From Gammaproteobacteria bacterium (lineage in GTDB: Bacteria > Pseudomonadota > Gammaproteobacteria > JAUZRS01): a DNA stretch of 64,000 bases. Shown here in pieces: positions 34,866 to 42,069 of this stretch. The translations under genes and the position numbers were made by a program. How positions within the stretch are numbered: position 1 is the stretch's first letter; the number at the start of each line of letters is the position of its first letter. The DNA lies in the NCBI GenBank assembly GCA_030949385.1, contig JAUZSP010000006.1:128121-192120 (forward strand), in the 5' to 3' direction. The notes beneath the pieces were generated by a model. That model saw nothing but the letters and a program-made list of their open reading frames with translations, searched no databases and had not been told where the DNA came from.

Positions 34866-36167
34866 ATGAATAAAAAAGAGTTTGTCAAACGTCGTAAGCA
34901 GTTGATGCGCAGTGTGGGTAAAGAGGGCATCGCCATTTTGGCCGCCTCTCCCGTGCGCCAGCGCAACCGTGATGTGGAGTACCCCTATCGTCAAGAGAGT
35001 GATTTTCTCTATCTGAGTGGTTTTTCGGAGCCGGAGGCGGTGCTGGTGCTGATACCAAAACGCCCCGCAGGCGAGTTTTTGCTCTTTTGTCGTGAGAGCG
35101 ACCCTGAGCAGGAGATCTGGCACGGGCGACGTGCGGGGTTGGCGGGTGCGGTGGAGGAGTACGGTGCCGATGATGCGTTCCCTATCAGCGATATGGATGA
35201 GATTTTGCCCGGTTTGATGGAGGGGCGTAAGCGGGTCTTCTACACCATGGGTCAAGATGAAGGGTTTGATCGTCGGGTGGTGGAGTGGGTCAATCAATTG
35301 CGCGCTAAAGTGCGTTCGGGGCTGCAAGCGCCAAGCGAATTTATCGACCTTGATTACCATCTGCACGACTTGAGATTGTTTAAAAGCCGTTTTGAAGTGG
35401 CCACCATGCGCGAGGCGGCGCGTATTTCGATGCGCGCACACAAACGGGCAATGCAGATCTGTCGTCCGGGAATGATGGAGTACGAGCTGGAGGCGGAGTT
35501 TCTGCACGAGTTTCGTTCTGCTGGAGCGGAACCGGCCTACTCCTCCATCGTCGGTGGCGGTGAGAACGGCTGTATTTTGCACTACACCGAGAACAATCAA
35601 AAGCTCAATGACGGCGAGTTGGTGTTGATTGATGCCGGTGCGGAACACGAAGGCTACGCCTCCGATGTGACCCGCACCTTTCCCGTTAACGGTCGTTTTA
35701 GTCCTGCACAAAAAGAGATCTACGAGTTGGTATTGGCTTCACAAGAGGCGGCGTTTTTGAAGTGCAAACCAGGTAATCACTGGAACGATCCTCACGAAGC
35801 GGCGGTGAAGGTGTTGACCAAAGGGCTGGTGGAGCTGGGCTTGCTGAAAGGCAAACCGGCGGCTTTGATCAAAGAGGCTGCGTACCGGCAGTTTTACATG
35901 CACCGCACCGGTCACTGGTTGGGGATGGATGTGCATGATGTGGGTGAATACAAAGTGGGGGATGGCTGGCGCTTGTTGGAGCCGGGCATGGCGATGACGG
36001 TGGAGCCTGGGTTGTACATTACGCCCGCTCGCGGGGTGGCAAAACGCTACCACAACATCGGCGTGCGCATTGAAGATGACATTGTTATTACCCGTGATGG
36101 TTACGATCTGCTCAGCCGAGGCATTCCTAAAACCGTGGCAGAGATTGAAGCTGAGATGGCGAAGTAG
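34866..36167 (+). CDS. pepP: Xaa-Pro aminopeptidase PepP
   Basis: Encodes 433 aa from ATG 34866 (MNKKEFVKRRKQLM). The pita-bread metalloprotease ligands are all present: LVLIDAGAEHEGYASDVTRTFP (Asp, Asp), HRTGHWLGMDVHDVG (His), TVEPGLY (Glu) and VRIEDDIVI (Glu). It removes N-terminal residues preceding proline. The upstream in-frame region is repeat sequence, not protein. It is 2 bp from ubiH. Confidence 0.95.
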   Translation: MNKKEFVKRRKQLMRSVGKEGIAILAASPVRQRNRDVEYPYRQESDFLYLSGFSEPEAVLVLIPKRPAGEFLLFCRESDPEQEIWHGRRAGLAGAVEEYGADDAFPISDMDEILPGLMEGRKRVFYTMGQDEGFDRRVVEWVNQLRAKVRSGLQAPSEFIDLDYHLHDLRLFKSRFEVATMREAARISMRAHKRAMQICRPGMMEYELEAEFLHEFRSAGAEPAYSSIVGGGENGCILHYTENNQKLNDGELVLIDAGAEHEGYASDVTRTFPVNGRFSPAQKEIYELVLASQEAAFLKCKPGNHWNDPHEAAVKVLTKGLVELGLLKGKPAALIKEAAYRQFYMHRTGHWLGMDVHDVGEYKVGDGWRLLEPGMAMTVEPGLYITPARGVAKRYHNIGVRIEDDIVITRDGYDLLSRGIPKTVAEIEAEMAK

Positions 36168-36169
36168 CG

Positions 36170-37396
36170 ATGCCTGATCAGAGCAAGTCCGAGCACGATG
36201 CAGAGTACGATCTGATTTTGGTGGGCGGCGGCATGGTGGGCGCAACCCTCGCCTGTGCGCTGCAACAGAGTGGGTTGAAAATCGCTCTGTTGGAGGTGTA
36301 TCCGTTTGCCTCAGCGCAGCAGCCGAGTTACGACGACCGTTCCACGGCGCTCTCTTTTGGCTCCCGGGGGCTGTATGAAAAGCTCGGTCTGTGGACGGAG
36401 CTGCGGGAGGGGGCGACGGCGATTGATAAGATCCACATTTCAGATCGTGGCCATTTTGGCGCGGCGCGGCTGGACTGTCAGGAAGAGGGGGTGGATGCGC
36501 TGGGGTATGTGATCGAGAACCGTATTTTGGGGCAGGTGCTGGCGGAACGTTTGGAATTGCAAGGAGGCATTGAGTTGATTATGCCCGCGCAGGTGGAGCG
36601 GGTGGAGAACGGCAGCGATGGGGTGACTGTGACGCTGCAACAGGCGGGGGAGTTGCGTTGTTTGCAGGCCAAGTTGGTGGTGGTGGCGGACGGCAGTGAG
36701 TCGGCGCTGCGTCAGCAGTTGGGTGTGCCGACGGAGCAGAAACGCTACGGCCAGACGGCGATTATCTGCAATATCAGCACGGATCGTCAGCATAATAACG
36801 TCGCTTATGAGCGTTTTACCGACAGTGGCCCCTTGGCGCTGTTGCCGCTTTCGGCGGGGCGTTGTGCTTTGGTGTTGAGCTGCCTTGATGAGCAGGTTGA
36901 GGCGCTGTTGGCGCTCAGTGATGCGGAGTTTATCGCTCATGTGCAGCGGCGTTTTGGCCATCGCTTGGGGTATTTTACTCGGGTGGGGCGGCGTTCGAGT
37001 TATCCGTTGCAGCTGCTGGAGACAGAATCGCAGCAGCAGGGGCGGGTGTTGTTGCTGGGCAACGCAGCGCGCACCCTGCATCCGGTGGCGGGGCAGGGTC
37101 TGAACTTGGCGCTGCGGGATATGGACGCGCTGTTGGAGTCTCTGTTGGCGGCGGCGCGCAGCGGTGCGGATCTGGGTGCGCCGGTTTTGCTGGCTGAGTT
37201 TGTTGAAGCGCGCCGTGCCGATCAGCGCCAAGTGGTGCGCATCACTGACGGTCTGGTGACGCTGTTTTCCAATGGGTTTGCTCCCGTGGTGGCGTTGCGT
37301 GGTGCGGGGTTGTTGGCGTTGGATCTGCTGCCTGCGCTGCGTCATCGTTTGGCGAAACAGATGATGGGTTTGGGGGGACGGTTGCCTCGTTGGTAG
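36170..37396 (+). CDS. ubiH: 2-octaprenyl-6-methoxyphenol hydroxylase UbiH
   Basis: Encodes 408 aa. FAD-binding GGGMVGATLACAL at the N-terminus, the DDRSTALSFGSRGLYEKLGLW stretch typical of UbiH, and LLGNAARTLHPVAGQGLNLALRD near the C-terminus. It is a flavin monooxygenase of ubiquinone synthesis. In E. coli ubiI follows directly. Here ubiI is about 5.6 kb away, on the far side of the CRISPR island. Confidence 0.94.
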   Translation: MPDQSKSEHDAEYDLILVGGGMVGATLACALQQSGLKIALLEVYPFASAQQPSYDDRSTALSFGSRGLYEKLGLWTELREGATAIDKIHISDRGHFGAARLDCQEEGVDALGYVIENRILGQVLAERLELQGGIELIMPAQVERVENGSDGVTVTLQQAGELRCLQAKLVVVADGSESALRQQLGVPTEQKRYGQTAIICNISTDRQHNNVAYERFTDSGPLALLPLSAGRCALVLSCLDEQVEALLALSDAEFIAHVQRRFGHRLGYFTRVGRRSSYPLQLLETESQQQGRVLLLGNAARTLHPVAGQGLNLALRDMDALLESLLAAARSGADLGAPVLLAEFVEARRADQRQVVRITDGLVTLFSNGFAPVVALRGAGLLALDLLPALRHRLAKQMMGLGGRLPRW

Positions 37397-37450
37397 TGGG
37401 AGAGGGGTCGGTTTTAAACCTACCTGTGATGATTGTGGCGGTGTCACAGG

Positions 37451-37481
37451 GTAGGGCGCATTAACCAAGGGGCAATGCGCC
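37451..37481 (+). repeat. Family-B palindromic repeat at the left edge of the CRISPR island
   Basis: GTAGGGCGCATTAACC...GGGGCAATGCGCC, a diverged copy of the REP-like unit clustered around the RAYT at 51.4 kb. It starts 54 bp after the ubiH stop. Another copy is at 41886-41916, to the right of the array. Confidence 0.7.
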
Positions 37482-37499
37482 GATAAATTCAAGCAAGAG

Positions 37500-37674
37500 C
37501 AAAGCCCCAAGCAATCGGGGCAATGTTTCAAACGTTCAACTATTCGTTATCAGACTCCGTTTCCCACTGAATTTCTCCGCTTTCACTTGCACTCAAATCA
37601 CGCATTGGGCTATCTCCTTTAGATAACGATACCAGATTTCTTAATCCCTTCTTCATTAGGGCAATGTTTCAAAC
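37500..37674. repeat. Possible relic of a second CRISPR-like repeat type
   Basis: Two segments end in GGGCAATGTTTCAAAC, at about 37518-37533 and 37659-37674. Each is preceded by a C-rich arm that can pair with the G run (GCCCC...GGGGC and TCCCT...AGGG). They are 141 bp apart, about two repeat-plus-spacer periods. No intact third copy is visible between them. The ...TTTCAAAC ending resembles CRISPR repeats, but the evidence is thin. Confidence 0.35.
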
Positions 37675-37885
37675 TCTTAAAAATACACCTTTGTCAGATA
37701 CAAACATCCTTTCTAGTCAACACCCTAAAACAGCGGCATCACATCAGGTGGGCGTACCAATCATTGACGCTTAATTTCAAAAAAAACTCATTTGTTGTGC
37801 TCCTCGTTGTTCGATGAGTGAAGTCTAGCGGTTTCTATGGGCGTTATGGATTTGGCAAGCTTGTCTTATCTTTTTTTATGAGGTG

Positions 37886-37921
37886 GTGCGAAATCTAGCC
37901 TCGTTAGAAGGGGTCTGAGAC
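37886..37921 (+). repeat. Solitary decayed CRISPR repeat upstream of the cas genes
   Basis: Matches the main array repeat at 30 of 36 positions (GTGCGAAATC...GGGGTCTGAGAC). The bases before it (TTTTTTTATGAGGT) resemble the end of the main leader (TTTTTTTAGGAGGT). The bases after it (TTTAAGTCT, then a family-A repeat) resemble the end of the main array (TTTAAATCT, then the same element). It therefore looks like a leader, one repeat and a trailer, with no spacers. Confidence 0.8.
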
Positions 37922-37937
37922 TTTAAGTCTCCATGCT

Positions 37938-38021
37938 ATGGCAGACCTTATGGATTCCCGCCTTCGCGGGAATGACGGGAGTGATGGGAGTGATGGGAGT
38001 GATGGGAGTGATGGGAGTGAC
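37938..38021. repeat. Family-A palindromic repeat with 6x9-bp tail
   Basis: Hairpin GGATTCCCGCC-TTC-GCGGGAATGAC followed by a tandem array of 9-bp units (GGGAATGAC, then GGGAGTGAT four times, then GGGAGTGAC; 37968-38021). The unit is clearly derived from the right arm of the hairpin. A 71-aa frame read through it is a repeat artefact. Confidence 0.85.
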
Positions 38022-38147
38022 GATGCACTTCTTTTTAACCAACTGTGTAACAGCCGTTAAGAATCGCGGCGACAAGCTTGCCATTTCACCTCTTTATTTC
38101 CCTTTCGCTTATTGTCGCTCTCTCAAGTTTAGGGAGGGGGTTTTTTG

Positions 38148-38426
38148 ATGAAAAAACGGGCGGCCATTATCGCGTATGACATTTCTTGTGATCGTCGGCG
38201 TTATCGGGTGTTAAAAATTTTAAAAGAGTGGCGTTTGGATGGGCAAAAATCGGTGCATGAGTGTCTGCTGAGCGAGTCGCAGGCCGAAGAGCTGTTTTTG
38301 CAACTTGCGGAATTTATTCAGGCAGAGGATCGTTTGTTGTTGGCGTGGTTGCACGGTCATCGTGAGGGATCTTCCCGTGGTGTGGGACAGATGGCGGTCA
38401 AAAAAGGCATTATTTTGCTCAATTAG
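38148..38426 (+). CDS. cas2: CRISPR-associated endoribonuclease-fold protein Cas2
   Basis: Encodes 92 aa. The ferredoxin-like fold starts RAAIIAYDISCDRRRYRVLKIL with the conserved Asp, then LDGQKSVHECLLS and RLLLAWLHG. Cas2 dimers bridge Cas1 dimers in the spacer-integration complex. ATG 38148 has the strong ribosome binding site AGGGAGGGGG. It opens a four-gene operon with a second Cas2-type gene, cas1 and a reverse transcriptase. Confidence 0.9.
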   Translation: MKKRAAIIAYDISCDRRRYRVLKILKEWRLDGQKSVHECLLSESQAEELFLQLAEFIQAEDRLLLAWLHGHREGSSRGVGQMAVKKGIILLN

Positions 38427-38440
38427 AGGGAGCGTGGTTG

Positions 38441-38788
38441 ATGCAGAAAAAAGGGTGGTATCTGATTGCCTATGACATTAAGCAGGCGCGTCGCTTGAAA
38501 CGTGTTCACCGTTTTTTCAAAAAAAGAGCGTTGTGGGTGCAGCAGTCGGTGTTTTTTGCTCAGTGCAGTGAAGCGGAGTTGCACGACTGGCTGAATGAGG
38601 CGCTGACGTTGATGGAGTCAAAAGAGGATGATTTGCGGGCTTGGCCGATTTATCACCCAAGTAAGGTGTGGTTGCAGGGAGAGTCGCCTTTCAGAGAGGG
38701 CTTGACGGTGCCGGATCGGTCGCGTTCAGAGCGTGAGGGTAATCCGTTGACACGGCTGTTTCGACGTTTTTTGGGGGAGGTTCGGTGA
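38441..38788 (+). CDS. Second Cas2-type protein
   Basis: Encodes 115 aa. WYLIAYDIKQARRLKRVHRFFKKRALWVQQSVFFAQCSEAELHDWL is a Cas2 fold with the catalytic-position Asp kept. It is only weakly similar to the first Cas2 and carries a ~40-residue basic C-terminal extension (VPDRSRSEREGNPLTRLFRRFLGEVR). AGAGGGAG precedes ATG 38441. The stop overlaps the cas1 start as GTGA. It could form heterodimers with the first Cas2, or bind the reverse transcriptase or RNA; this is inference. Confidence 0.85.
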   Translation: MQKKGWYLIAYDIKQARRLKRVHRFFKKRALWVQQSVFFAQCSEAELHDWLNEALTLMESKEDDLRAWPIYHPSKVWLQGESPFREGLTVPDRSRSEREGNPLTRLFRRFLGEVR

Positions 38789-39768
38789 GCGATTTTTTGT
38801 TGGTGATTGATCGACGTGACACGGTGGTTACGCTGAACGGTGGTGCGTTGCGGGTGGTGCGTTCTGGAGAGACGGCTCAGCAGGTGCCGTTGGGTTTGCT
38901 GGGACAGGTGGTGGTTTACGGCGCGCCTCAGGTGGGGTGTGATGTGTGGCGAGCCTTGTCAAAACGGGGCATTCCGGTGGTGCTGCACTCTTTGCGCGGG
39001 GCGTTGGAGAGCGTTTATATGGGGAGTGTATTGGGGGCTTCCATTGCGGTTCGAGTGGCACAGCATCGTTTGGTGCAGTCGGGCAGCGTTGCGGTGGCGC
39101 AGGATCTTGTTTTGGCTAAGGTGCAGGGGTATCGCCTGTTGTTGGCGCAGTTGCCCGATGGTGAGGGGGTTCGTGAGTCGTTGCGGCAGCGGTTGGATTC
39201 TGTGCCCTCAGCGGAGGGGTGTTCGACCTTGATGGGCATTGAGGGAGCCTGTGGTGCGCTTTGGTGGGGCTGGTTGGCGACGCATTTGCCTGCGTGTTGG
39301 TTGTTTTCGGGGCGTAATCGCCGTCCACCTCAAGATCCGGTTAATGCGTTGCTGTCCTTGAGCTACACCTTGTTGGAGTCTGAGGTGTTGGCGGAGATTC
39401 AGCGTCAAGGGTTTGATCCGGCGTTGGGTTTTTTGCATGGCATCGTGCCGGGACGATCTTCGTTGGTGTTTGATTTGATGGAGCCTTTGCGTGCGGGGGT
39501 GGATGCGTTTGTATTGTCGCTGCTGGATGAGGTGTTGTTGCCGAGTCATTTTAGTGGTGTGGGTGAGGGGTGTCGGTTGGATAAAGAGGGTCGGGCGCTT
39601 TTTTATCGGGCGTGGGCAAAGGCGAGAACGGCGTGGCCTCTGTTGCCCTTTGGGATGGAGTGTGGCGATGAGGCGAGTTTGATGAGGTGTTGTGGTTTTG
39701 TGGCGAAGGGTGTTCGTCACAGTTTGGGGCGTTATTCACCGAGTACGGGGGAGAAAATCTGTGGCTGA
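38785..39768 (+). CDS. cas1: CRISPR integrase Cas1
   Basis: Encodes 327 aa from GTG 38785, with GGGGGAGG upstream. The metal-binding triad is intact: Glu153 (LMGIEGACG), His218 (GFLHG) and Asp230, with Glu233 nearby (SLVFDLMEPLR). The NRRPPQDPVNALLSLSYTLL helix is also typical. Cas1 inserts prespacers at the leader-repeat junction. It is not fused to the reverse transcriptase; the two genes overlap by 8 bp. Confidence 0.94.
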   Translation: MSDFLLVIDRRDTVVTLNGGALRVVRSGETAQQVPLGLLGQVVVYGAPQVGCDVWRALSKRGIPVVLHSLRGALESVYMGSVLGASIAVRVAQHRLVQSGSVAVAQDLVLAKVQGYRLLLAQLPDGEGVRESLRQRLDSVPSAEGCSTLMGIEGACGALWWGWLATHLPACWLFSGRNRRPPQDPVNALLSLSYTLLESEVLAEIQRQGFDPALGFLHGIVPGRSSLVFDLMEPLRAGVDAFVLSLLDEVLLPSHFSGVGEGCRLDKEGRALFYRAWAKARTAWPLLPFGMECGDEASLMRCCGFVAKGVRHSLGRYSPSTGEKICG

Positions 39769-40597
39769 GTTATTGGATCGGGTCTTGAGCCCTGAGGTGA
39801 TGAATCGTGCGTGGCGTGGCTTGAAGCAGGATCGAGCGCAGTGGATGCCAGGTGTGAGCCGAGCTTCCATTGAGAAGGATTGGGTGTTGCATTTGATGCG
39901 TTTGATGGAGGAGGTGAGGGCTGGTGAGTATCAACCGGCGGGGTTGCGTCGTTTTACGATTGCGAAGGCGGATGGCGGTAAGCGGGTGTTGTCGGCGTTG
40001 ACGTTGCGGGATAAGTTGGTGCAAAAGGCGTGTCAGATTGTGCTTGATCCGTTGGCGGAGCGGTTGTTTTCCAATGACAGTTACGCTTATCGGCGGGGTC
40101 GGAGTGTGGAGATGGCGGTTTCTAAGGCGAAGGAGCGGGTGCTGTGTGGTTTGGATTGGTTGGTGGATGCGGACATTCGTACCTTTTTTGATGCTATTCC
40201 GCATGGTGCGTTGCGTAAGGTGTTGCGTGAGTTGGTTAAGGATAAGGATCTGTTGCGGTTGTTGGACCGTTGGTTGGCGGTGGGGTGCTCTCATCAGAGT
40301 CTGTTTGGTCGGCGGCGTGGGATTCCTCAGGGTGCGATTTTATCGCCGCTTTTTTGTAATCTGTATCTGAATCAGATGGATCGCTTGTGGGATAAACAAA
40401 ACATTCAATTTGTTCGTTTTGCCGATGATTTTTTGCTGTTTGCTCCAGATCAAAAACGGGCTGAGCAGATGTTGCGTTACACGGAAAAGCAGTTGTCTAA
40501 GTTGGGTTTGGAGCTGCATGATAAAAAAACGCGGGTGTGTCATAGCGGTGATAAAGTGATTTTTTTAGGGAAGAAGTTGTCTAAACGGCGTTGGTGA
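39761..40597 (+). CDS. Stand-alone CRISPR-associated reverse transcriptase
   Basis: Encodes 278 aa from GTG 39761, which lies 7 bases after GGGGGAG and inside the end of cas1. RT motifs in order: TLRDKLVQKACQIVLDPLAE, SYAYRRGRS, Asp136/Asp138 in LVDADIRTFFDAI, RGIPQGAILSPLFCNLYL, and FADD at 220-223 in place of YADD. The thumb region is short and there is no maturase (domain X) or endonuclease, so it is not a group II intron. The context indicates a role in acquiring spacers from RNA. It resembles the retron/group II-like RTs found next to cas1. Confidence 0.92.
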   Translation: MAELLDRVLSPEVMNRAWRGLKQDRAQWMPGVSRASIEKDWVLHLMRLMEEVRAGEYQPAGLRRFTIAKADGGKRVLSALTLRDKLVQKACQIVLDPLAERLFSNDSYAYRRGRSVEMAVSKAKERVLCGLDWLVDADIRTFFDAIPHGALRKVLRELVKDKDLLRLLDRWLAVGCSHQSLFGRRRGIPQGAILSPLFCNLYLNQMDRLWDKQNIQFVRFADDFLLFAPDQKRAEQMLRYTEKQLSKLGLELHDKKTRVCHSGDKVIFLGKKLSKRRW

Positions 40598-40724
40598 GGT
40601 AGAGTATGGGCTTCGTTACTTCACCTTTAGATCCTATTTAAAAGTTAACTTTTTTGATGAATTTAAGTTGTATTTTTATGGCTTGTAAGCAGTTGAAAAA
40701 TAAGGAGATTTTTTTAGGAGGTCA
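40598..40724 (+). promoter_or_regulatory. CRISPR leader
   Basis: An AT-rich 127-bp region between the RT gene and the first repeat. It contains a perfect 14-bp palindrome, AAAAGTTAACTTTT (40640-40653), which may end RT transcription or bind an integration host factor. The 3' end TTTTTTTAGGAGGTCA abuts repeat 1. New spacers should enter here. The array promoter presumably lies here too, but I cannot fix its boxes. Confidence 0.75.
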
Positions 40725-41527
40725 GTACGAAACCTAGCCCCGTTAGAAGGGGATTAAGACGATTTATAATGATGGGCAATCCCAAACGAGGATGTACGAA
40801 ACCTAGCCCCGTTAGAAGGGGATTAAGACGTACTTATAACGCCTATACCCGTAGTTGTGAGTACGAAACCTAGCCCCGTTAGAAGGGGATTAAGACCAGC
40901 TGATACTTCACGGTGTAAGCCTAGCTACTATCGGTACGAAACCTAGCCCCGTTAGAAGGGGATTAAGACGGCTGTGAATTTGGGACAATCCCAAACCCAC
41001 AGCGTACGAAACCTAGCCCCGTTAGAAGGGGATTAAGACCGTTCCACGGCGTCGACATCCATGTGGGGGAGGTACGAAACCTAGCCCCGTTAGAAGGGGA
41101 TTAAGACACAGCGGGGTGTACCCCAATCACCAGATCTGTACGAAACCTAGCCCCGTTAGAAGGGGATTAAGACATACTGGTGGTTTCTTCTGTTGCAAAT
41201 GCCGCTAAAGTACGAAACCTAGCCCCGTTAGAAGGGGATTAAGACTTATACATGGCTCAGCCACCTGTCCGCTAGCTATGTGGTACGAAACCTAGCCCCG
41301 TTAGAAGGGGATTAAGACCTTGCATCGTTAAATGCATCAAACTGCTTTGTACGAAACCTAGCCCCGTTAGAAGGGGATTAAGACTTGCAACAGGAGCAGT
41401 TTCAATAGCATTTTGTACGAAACCTAGCCCCGTTAGAAGGGGATTAAGACTCTCTGTGAGCGATGAGCTCTGTGAGATGTCGCCGTCATGCGTACGAAAC
41501 CTAGCCCCGTTAGAAGGGGATTAAGAC
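40725..41527 (+). CRISPR. CRISPR array, 12 repeats and 11 spacers
   Basis: Twelve identical 36-bp repeats begin GTACGAAACC and end GGGGATTAAGAC, with internal stem CCCC-GTTAGAA-GGGG. Repeat starts: 40725, 40794, 40861, 40934, 41004, 41072, 41138, 41210, 41283, 41349, 41415, 41492. Spacers are 33, 31, 37, 34, 32, 30, 36, 37, 30, 30 and 41 nt. The last eight bases (ATTAAGAC) would form the crRNA 5' handle, so transcription should run on the plus strand from the RT side. The variable spacer length fits type III-like systems. No effector genes are present in the window. Confidence 0.98.
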
Positions 41528-41539
41528 TTTAAATCTCAA

Positions 41540-41740
41540 GTCTGTGGCAAGCCCTATGGATTCCCGCCTTCGCGGGAATGACGAGCTTTGTGGGAATGAC
41601 GAGCTTTGTGGGAATGACGAGCTTTGTGGGAATGACGAGCTTTGTGGGAATGATGAGCTTTGTGGGAATGATGAGCTTTGTGGGAATGATGAGCTTTGTG
41701 GGAATGACGAGCTTCGCGGGAATGATGAGCAAAAAATAAA
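41540..41740. repeat. Family-A palindromic repeat with 18-bp tandem expansion
   Basis: Hairpin GGATTCCCGCC-TTC-GCGGGAATGACG, then the 18-bp unit GGGAATGACGAGCTTTGT repeated from 41574; nine GGGAATG starts at 18-bp spacing, the last partial at 41718. Unit 8 has a GCTTCGCGGG variant and several units carry GATGAG for GACGAG. The tail GAGCAAAAAATA is shared with the single-copy element at 44.2 kb. Apparent ORFs on both strands here are repeat translations. Confidence 0.9.
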
Positions 41741-41742
41741 CC

Positions 41743-41776
41743 TCCCCTAACCCCTCTTTGTTAAAGAGGGGAAACC
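41743..41776. repeat. CCCCTCTTTG...AAAGAGGGG hairpin
   Basis: The sequence CCTCCCCTAACCCCTCTTT-GTT-AAAGAGGGGAAACC forms a strong hairpin. A related element, CCCTCCTTTG-AC-AAAGGAGGG with the adjoining TTGGGGAGG, lies at 60600-60628. These look like copies of a short dispersed repeat. Confidence 0.55.
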
Positions 41777-41885
41777 AAATCGTATTGCTTGATTCTTCTG
41801 GTGGTTGAATTTACGGTGCTTTTTGGTCTTTGGCTTCCTGCTTTGAAAGAGGGGGCGAGGGGCTTTGCTCTTGCTTGGTTTGATT

Positions 41886-41916
41886 GGCGCACTGCCCTTT
41901 GGTTAGTGCGCCCTAC
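41886..41916 (-). repeat. Family-B palindromic repeat right of the array
   Basis: GGCGCACTGCCCTTTGG-TTAGTGCGCCCTAC, the inverted orientation of the unit at 37451-37481. The two copies bracket the cas genes and array. No protein-coding gene lies between the array (41527) and cas6 (42070); the region is repeats and otherwise featureless sequence. Confidence 0.7.
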
Positions 41917-42069
41917 GCAGGGCGCTCTACGCAGTCTTGAAGGGCGTGTTTTGACATTGAGTTATAAAGCCTCTTAGCGAGGCTTTTTTTGTGCCTTCTG
42001 AGTGATTAATCTTCTAAATACTGAGTGATTGGCATAGACTGCACAGCGCCTTTGAACTTGGAGAACCCC

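Noticed and set aside
37933-38148. 71-aa ORF before cas2
   Set aside because: Its N-terminal part is repeat-derived (WIPAFAGMTG then GVM units) and it runs through the 9-bp tandem repeat; the real gene starts at 38148 behind a strong ribosome binding site.
39761-40597. Group II intron
   Set aside because: The RT lacks domain X and endonuclease, there is no ribozyme-like domain V/VI after it, and it overlaps cas1.
41529-41750. ORFs of 67-68 aa on both strands encoding periodic peptides (GNDELC and IPTKLV units)
   Set aside because: They are translations of the 18-bp tandem repeat, whose unit is divisible by three and so leaves long frames open on both strands. No ribosome binding site.
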